From NCBI GenBank assembly GCA_963701675.1, contig OY969623.1, positions 2,604,001 to 2,668,000 on the forward strand: a DNA stretch of 64,000 nucleotides. Reading direction: 5' to 3'. This document shows, in pieces, positions 60,205 through 64,000 of this stretch. Below the pieces are notes generated by a model, which had not been told where the DNA came from, did not search any database, and was given only the letters and a program-made list of their open reading frames with translations. This stretch comes from G963701675 sp963701675 (lineage in GTDB: Bacteria; Planctomycetota; Planctomycetia; Gemmatales; Gemmataceae). Within the stretch, counting starts at the first letter, position 1. The number at the start of each line of letters is the position of its first letter. The position numbers and the translations under genes are program-made.

Positions 60205-61101
60205 CTACGCCGCTTGAACGGCGGGTACGTCTCCGTAGGCAAAATTCGTTCCATCGACCCACATGCGGTGCAGGACGACCGCAAGCTTTCGGGCTAAGGC
60301 AGTGGATGCGACCTTAAAGCCGCTGCGCTGGGCAAGCCTAACGCCCCAGGCTTTAAGCCGGCTCCAGCGGCCGCTGCGCGTCAGCATGGTGACCGACGCC
60401 TCGAACAACAAGGTTCTGAGCGCTCCGTTGCCGCATTTACTGATACCGCCCGAACGGTCAACCTCGCCCGAGGCATAACGCCTGGGCGTCAGTCCAAGAT
60501 GCACGCCTACGTCGCGGGATTTCTTGAACCGGGACGGATCGTCCACCTCTGCCTTGAAGGCGAGCGACGTAATGATGCCGACGCCGGGAATCGTCATTAG
60601 CCGCTTGCAGATCGGGTCTCGACGGGCGAGGCTTCCGCACCGCTTGTCGAGCGCGCGTTGCTGCAAGAGCAACCCATCGCGTGCTTGCAACAAGACCAGC
60701 ATGGTGGCCTTGACGGTTGCGTCTACTGTGTCGAGCCCGGCAGTGACCTTGGCAGAAAAGCCGGCGGCCGTGACCGCTCCCAGTTTGACCCCGAAGGTCT
60801 TCAGCGTGCCCCGAATATGGTTCTCCATGCCCATTCGCGTGGCGACCAGCTGCTTGCGTCCGCCGATCAATGCACGCAGCGCCTGGCCCTCCCCGGATTT
60901 GACATGCGTCGCCTTGTACCAACCGGTCCGGGAAATCTGGGCTAGGCCACGGGCATCGTTCTTGTCCGTCTTCACCCGTTGTGCCTTCGCGAGCACCCCA
61001 TCTTGGAGCACAGCCGCCGAGCAAGCGCAATTACCATATCTGTCAGTCATGAATGCCTTGTCATGCCTCAAAAACTGCATGATTGCCACGTCTGGAAACA
61101 T
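60205..61101 (-). pseudogene. IS110-family transposase, N-terminally truncated
   Basis: 298 residues at most. Recognisable IS110 features: KTDKNDARGLAQISRTGWYK, then the Transposase_20 domain (RLMTIPGVGIITSLAFKAEV, VHLGLTPRRYASGEVDRSGG and ISKCGNGALRTLLFEASVTM) with its serine-containing GG.S step. The N-terminal part holding the first acidic residues of the DEDD catalytic set is missing: the sequence before KTDKNDA is not family-like. No terminal structure or bridge-RNA region could be delimited. Element ends unknown, so it is probably immobile. Confidence 0.75.
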
Positions 61102-61248
61102 GCGTTTTTGCGATGCGTGGACGGAAGTGGCGTGCCGGTGGCGGCACGTGTGGCGAAGTGTGCGAGCCCGTCCGGTTGCAGGGCAATCCGTCGGGCAAAC
61201 CCCCGCCCGCCAATGGCGGTGGTCGCACTAGAGAATTGCGGATAATGC

Positions 61249-61277
61249 AGCCGAACGCCGGGGACGAGCGGCGTTCG
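61249..61277. other. Strong GC hairpin, function unknown
   Basis: CCGAACGCCG, an 8-nt loop, CGGCGTTCGG: a perfect 10-bp stem without a T-run on either side. It lies between the IS110 remnant and the small-gene array. Confidence 0.55.
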
Positions 61278-61301
61278 GAACCTTGATGTGATTACACTCG
61301 G

Positions 61302-61430
61302 AGGCGAGTGCGAGACTTAAGAAAAAAGTGCACGGTGAGGGAGCGGCTCAAGGACGAAGACCTCAAGTCAGCCAAGCGAAGCGGGCCGGAGGGAACCCGG
61401 CCCGCAAGGCGGTTACCACCAGTAACCCTT
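61302..61430 (-). repeat. 3'-side repeated element RB, copy 1
   Basis: Resembles 62571-62695 at about 70-75 percent, with shared GCCAAGCGAAGCGGGCCGG and ACCACCAGTAAC. In minus orientation it follows the end of the small gene at 61413-61590 and contains a perfect stem GCGGGCCGG/CCGGCCCGC with a 7-nt loop, which may act as a terminator or 3' processing signal. Confidence 0.6.
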
Positions 61431-61590
61431 GTTGAGCGTTTCGACGATCAGCTTCGCCCTGGCTTCCGCTTCGGCGGCCTCGTCGGATTCGCCATCGTCC
61501 CAGAAGCAGCGATGAACTCCAGTCGGAGTTCCTTGGCGGCTTGGCGACGCGAGCCGGGTAGAACGGATTTATCGAGAGGTTGCGGTTCAT
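61413..61590 (-). CDS. Small mobile-element protein, about 59 residues, with one frame change
   Basis: ATG 61590 overlaps the TGA of the upstream gene (ATGA), which supports the start (MNRNLSINPFYPARV). After about 30 codons the matching frame shifts by one base and gives WDDGESDEAAEAEARAKLIV and ETLNKGYWW, ending at 61413. This tail is similar to DEPSRDEAAQAEAKARLIVE in the 155-residue gene at 62732-63199, so the two are relatives. Function unknown. Confidence 0.55.
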
Positions 61591-61949
61591 GGCCGACCTC
61601 CGGTTGCCTTGGCAATGGCTGCGTGGGCAAGATTGCATGCCCGCCGAAGGTCACGCGATTCACGTGCAAATCCATCTTGATCCGGTCCGACCGCCATCCT
61701 GAAATCCTGGGCTCGGCTGACAAGGCGTTCAAGGGCAGAGAGCAAGTCAGGGGCGGCCGCAAGCAGACGGGCGTTGGCTTCGGTTTCCTCGGCCTCGAAC
61801 GTGTCTGGCTCTACCCAGTGAAGAATGCTGGCCACATAGCTACCGTCGGCCGCCATGATGTCCCAGCTATCGTCGCAGCCGTAACGCTCGCGTTGGTAGA
61901 AGTACGGGCCAGGAGCATGTTCAATGGTTGATTTGGATAGTTTGGTCAT
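61587..61949 (-). CDS. Plasmid/phage-type small protein, 120 residues
   Basis: Begins KLSKSTIEHAPGPYFYQRER, a form of the GPYxYxRxRYG opening shared with the 155-residue protein at 62732-63199. It then has WVEPDTFEAEETEANARLLA and APDLLSALERLV, the pattern of phage and plasmid proteins of unknown function, and a second helical half (RESRDLRRACNLAHAAIAKA). ATG 61949 has AAGGA upstream. Translationally coupled to the next gene by ATGA overlap. Confidence 0.65.
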   Translation of the reverse strand: MTKLSKSTIEHAPGPYFYQRERYGCDDSWDIMAADGSYVASILHWVEPDTFEAEETEANARLLAAAPDLLSALERLVSRAQDFRMAVGPDQDGFARESRDLRRACNLAHAAIAKATGGRP

Positions 61950-61964
61950 GGTGTCGATTCCTTT

Positions 61965-61983
61965 CGAGTGAGGAGCGGGCCGA
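61965..61983. other. Short GC hairpin upstream of the 120-residue gene
   Basis: GCGGGC, CGAA, GCCCGC: 6-bp stem in the spacer between two minus-strand genes. No T-run. Confidence 0.4.
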
Positions 61984-62034
61984 AGCCCGCCCGATTGAGT
62001 TATTTGTTCCGAAGGCGGATAGAACGATGTGCCG

Positions 62035-62310
62035 TCAGTAGTCGAGCGGCAGCAGCACGGTGGTCAGCGAACGGTCAGCCTCCGTGATGATCCAGAATCG
62101 TTGTTCGCCGGTGCCGTACACCGACATCAGCCGGCAGCCGTGTTTCAGCGAACGCTCGTTCTCGCGAGCATCGTCCGGGCAGATGTCGCCCCAGTCGCCG
62201 GCCGCGTGGCGGCGGAGTGCTGCATCGATGGCGGCGGGATTAAGATGCTGGGTGGCATTGGCCGTCATCAGAATCACGCCGAGCGGAAACTTGGGTTGAA
62301 TCGTAGTCAT
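62035..62310 (-). CDS. Plasmid-related protein, 91 residues
   Basis: Member of a small family common on plasmids and integrative elements: an N-terminal FPLGVILMTANATQHL, then the signature LRRHAAGDWGDICPDDAREN, and a strand pair RLMSVYGTGEQRFWIITEAD with end RSLTTVLLPLDY. Biochemical role unknown. ATG 62310 has AAGGAAGGAG upstream, and the leader carries structured element E2. Confidence 0.75.
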   Translation of the reverse strand: MTTIQPKFPLGVILMTANATQHLNPAAIDAALRRHAAGDWGDICPDDARENERSLKHGCRLMSVYGTGEQRFWIITEADRSLTTVLLPLDY

Positions 62311-62330
62311 AACAATCTCCTTCCTTCTAG

Positions 62331-62509
62331 GTTTCGACCCCGCCTATCGGGGCCTTACGGCACGCAAAAAGAACCCGCCTGAAGCCGGGAGCCTTGGCGA
62401 CGGTCAAGCGAAAGGCCGAAGGCTTCCGCTTGCGGAAAGCGGCCTTGGCAGCTTGACCGGCCCGGCGGCGGGTTCATAGTGCCGTCACTAAGGCCTTGGG
62501 GCGGGGCGG
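62331..62509 (-). ncRNA. Structured 5' leader element, copy E2 (plasmid-related gene)
   Basis: Plus-strand notation. Terminal hairpin CCCCG(CCTAT)CGGGG; CGGCAC/GTGCCG; GAACCCGCC/GGCGGGTTC; CCGGG/CCCGG; CGGTCAAGC/GCTTGACCG. Compared with the other copies the bases of the third and fifth stems differ but remain paired. The apex is replaced by another hairpin (AAGGCCG/CGGCCTT with TTCCGC/GCGGAA inside). The 3' side has GGCGGGG, complementary to CCCCGCC of the terminal hairpin. Ends about 11 bases before the SD. Confidence 0.8.
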
Positions 62510-62570
62510 ACAGCGGATGAAGGCAATTGCTTCGACAACGGTACGATGTGGAGTTTCTGCATCTTCATGC

Positions 62571-62695
62571 GATGAGTGCGAGACGTGAAGAAAATGGGGA
62601 AAGCGAGGAGCGGGCTCAATGATGACGAGCAAAGCCGGCCAAGCGAAGCGGGCCGGGTTACTCCCTGCCCGCAAGACGGTCACCACCAGTAACTT
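62571..62695 (-). repeat. 3'-side repeated element RB, copy 2
   Basis: Resembles 61302-61430. In minus orientation it follows the 155-residue gene. Its stem is shorter (GCGGGC/GCCCGC) than in copy 1 because of changes in the loop-proximal part. Confidence 0.6.
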
Positions 62696-62731
62696 TGCGG
62701 CCGAATTCCCGGAGCTCGGCCGCTGGTTTGT

Positions 62732-63199
62732 CTAGGCCGCTTGCTTGGCCTTCCTTGTCCTTCGCTTCCTGGGGAACATGTCATCCGCGGTCGACTTGAG
62801 TGTGCCCCAGGTAATGCCGTGATTGCAATCGTGCGAGCGGTCAACCTTTTGTAACACTTCCCAAGCCTGAGCCTCGTTCAGGTCGGAGCGGATGCGTTGC
62901 ACGTCCGCGACCGACCAGATAGCGGCAATTTCCTTGTGGGCTTCGAGAGTGTATCGGGTGACATGGTACTGATCGATCCAACATCCTGGCATGTTCAGGG
63001 CCTCAACGATGAGCCTTGCTTTTGCTTCAGCCTGTGCGGCCTCGTCCCTGCTCGGTTCATCGCAGAAGTATATGCCCATAAGGATCGCGCCGTTTCGGGT
63101 ATCTTCGATGAATAGGATGTCGTTGACACCGTAGCGGTCGCGGTAGTAGCCATAGCGGCCGGGAGTCGGCGATGCCTTATTGTGTTGAGTCGTAGTCAT
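62732..63199 (-). CDS. Mobile-element protein of unknown function, 155 residues
   Basis: Contains PTPGRYGYYRDRYGVNDILF, a beta-strand pair and DEPSRDEAAQAEAKARLIVE, which recur in the two small genes at 61.4-61.9 kb; the C-terminal half (WSVADVQRIRSDLNEAQAWE, SHDCNHGITWGTL) is specific to this copy. The tail KRRTRKAKQAA is basic. ATG 63199 follows AAGGAG. Part of the minus-strand array. Confidence 0.6.
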   Translation of the reverse strand: MTTTQHNKASPTPGRYGYYRDRYGVNDILFIEDTRNGAILMGIYFCDEPSRDEAAQAEAKARLIVEALNMPGCWIDQYHVTRYTLEAHKEIAAIWSVADVQRIRSDLNEAQAWEVLQKVDRSHDCNHGITWGTLKSTADDMFPRKRRTRKAKQAA

Positions 63200-63231
63200 A
63201 AGAATCTCCTTGGTTGATGGTGAAAGTGAAA

Positions 63232-63262
63232 GCCGGCGGGCCGGGAATGCCCGCCGGCATCC
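63232..63262. other. GC hairpin between two small genes
   Basis: CCGGCGGG, a short loop, CCCGCCGG: 8-bp stem in the spacer before the 155-residue gene. No T-run; possible attenuator or mRNA-stabilising stem. Confidence 0.45.
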
Positions 63263-63266
63263 GGGA

Positions 63267-63530
63267 TCAGGCGGCTGCCTGCTCGGACTCCTTGCGGGCC
63301 TTCGCGTCGGCATGCTGCTGGTGCATGATCCAGGTGTGAGCCAGGTCCAGGAGCTTGGCCATCGCGAGCAAGTCGTCGAATCCCAAGCTGTCGGTTTCCT
63401 TCCAGGCGTCGTCGCCTTGCTTGTAGCCGCGGGCGGGCACGCCGCTGTACCAGGTGCCTTTCTCGCCGCGGTTTCGCCAGATCGTGACTTGCAGAACGCC
63501 GTCTCTGATCTTGTGTGCTGGTTGTGACAT
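63267..63530 (-). CDS. Conserved ICE/plasmid protein, 87 residues
   Basis: Opens HKIRDGVLQVTIWRNRGEKG, then TWYSGVPARGYKQGDDAWKE and LLAMAKLLDLAHTWIMHQ, ending in an Ala/Lys/Glu-rich helix. Proteins of this pattern are, to my knowledge, common on integrative elements, but no function is established. ATG 63530 follows GAAGGAG, and the leader carries structured element E3. Confidence 0.7.
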   Translation of the reverse strand: MSQPAHKIRDGVLQVTIWRNRGEKGTWYSGVPARGYKQGDDAWKETDSLGFDDLLAMAKLLDLAHTWIMHQQHADAKARKESEQAAA

Positions 63531-63551
63531 GATGTGTTCTCCTTCGTTTGA

Positions 63552-63730
63552 GTTTCGACCCCGCCAACCGGGGCCTTACGGCACGTCTAAGGAAGCCGGC
63601 TAGTCCGGGAGCGTTAGCGGCCGGTCAATCTGAAAATTGGGGGAGACCTTCAGGGGGAACCGATTTTCTGATTGACCGGCCCGGCGACGGCTTCATAGTG
63701 CCGGAAGTCATGGCCACGGGGCGGGGCTGG
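63552..63730 (-). ncRNA. Structured 5' leader element, copy E3 (87-residue gene)
   Basis: Plus-strand notation. Terminal hairpin CCCCG(CCAAC)CGGGG at 63559-63573; CGGCAC (63579-63584) with GTGCCG (63698-63703); GAAGCCG (63592-63598) with CGGCTTC (63688-63694); CCGGG/CCCGG; and a long stem CCGGTCAATC/GATTGACCGG with apex GGGAGACCTTCAGGG, identical to the apex of E1. The 3' side has GGGGCGGGG, complementary to CCCCGCC of the terminal hairpin. Confidence 0.8.
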
Positions 63731-64000
63731 CCGAAAGAAGGGGGAGAGCACTATGGGTAACACCGGCGAAGAATCACGAAGGGCCTTCTCGACACGGATG
63801 ACGCGAAGGAAGCGGCATGCCGAACTATCGGAAACAACCGTGCGTCTTAGCGGATTTTGCGAGGAAACAGGTTCATTAGCCGTCAGATACGAGAACAGTG
63901 GTAACCGAGCGGTCGGCCTTCGCTCTTTGGCAGTAGCAGCGGGATTCCGCCCAGCGGGACCTCGGCGAGTACCGATCAAATCGACTGTCTAATTCGTCTC
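63731..64000. other. Right end of the window, no gene supported
   Basis: About 270 bp upstream of leader E3. Open frames on both strands lack start signals and recognisable composition. The promoter of the E3-led gene is expected here. Confidence 0.4.

Noticed and set aside
59819..60217. Plus-strand 132-codon frame
   Set aside because: Overlaps the end of the IS110 transposase, has no SD and no recognisable composition.
51693..63730. Structured leaders as omega/HEARO-type guide RNAs
   Set aside because: Short resemblances (GTAAGGCC, CAGGGGGAAC) are not enough; no IscB, IsrB or TnpB gene is adjacent and the elements precede unrelated genes.

Overview
The window looks like a chromosome segment of a planctomycete (Planctomycetota, probably Pirellulales- or Gemmatales-like) carrying integrated plasmid/ICE-like DNA. 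The taxonomic clues are five proteins with variants of the N-terminal LEPR-XLL sorting motif (LEDRALLS, LEARTMPA, LETRRLPA, LEGRMLPT, LEARVLLA), secreted PQQ-type propellers beginning DWPQWRG, a DUF1580 protein and very large secreted repeat proteins. No tRNA, rRNA or CRISPR array was recognised.

Layout. 0-15.6 kb is ordinary chromosome: rarA (cut by the window edge), an NHL-repeat protein, a run of secreted enzymes and propellers (DPP-IV peptidase, two PQQ propellers, one unknown), a methyltransferase, a purine permease, a HerA-type ATPase and a choloylglycine-hydrolase-like enzyme. 15.9-27 kb holds giant exported beta-helix repeat proteins. 27.6-34 kb is one 2101-residue polytopic membrane protein with an N-terminal zinc ribbon. 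34-44.5 kb is an accessory island with all genes on the minus strand: small unknown proteins, an IS5-family insertion, and a replication module (Prim-Pol primase, DUF927 helicase, DUF1580 regulator). Its modules are bounded by near-identical short direct repeats built on AAAATCTAGATTTT. 44.7-54.5 kb carries an AbiE toxin-antitoxin pair with a readable promoter and paired operators, a very long adenine-methylase/helicase of plasmid and ICE type, small accessory genes and a TIR-domain protein. 55-59 kb is a duplicated FG-GAP/GEVED surface protein. 60-61 kb is a truncated IS110 transposase. 61.3-63.8 kb is an array of small plasmid-type genes.

The most unusual object is a structured leader of about 180 nt, present three times (51.7, 62.4 and 63.6 kb). 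Each copy ends just before the Shine-Dalgarno of a minus-strand gene of the mobile element: the methylase-helicase, a plasmid-related 91-residue protein and an 87-residue protein. Stems are conserved by compensating base changes, and the terminal hairpin has a competing partner at the far end. It looks like a shared cis-regulatory RNA for mobile-element genes; I cannot match it to a known family.

Caution: many genes are broken by single-base frame changes with intact coding on both sides (at least 20; about 10 in the methylase-helicase and 6 in the FG-GAP gene). Where internal repeats provide a reference, the changes are single-base insertions or deletions. Assembly error is the simplest explanation, recent decay the alternative. 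Gene boundaries in those regions are therefore approximate.
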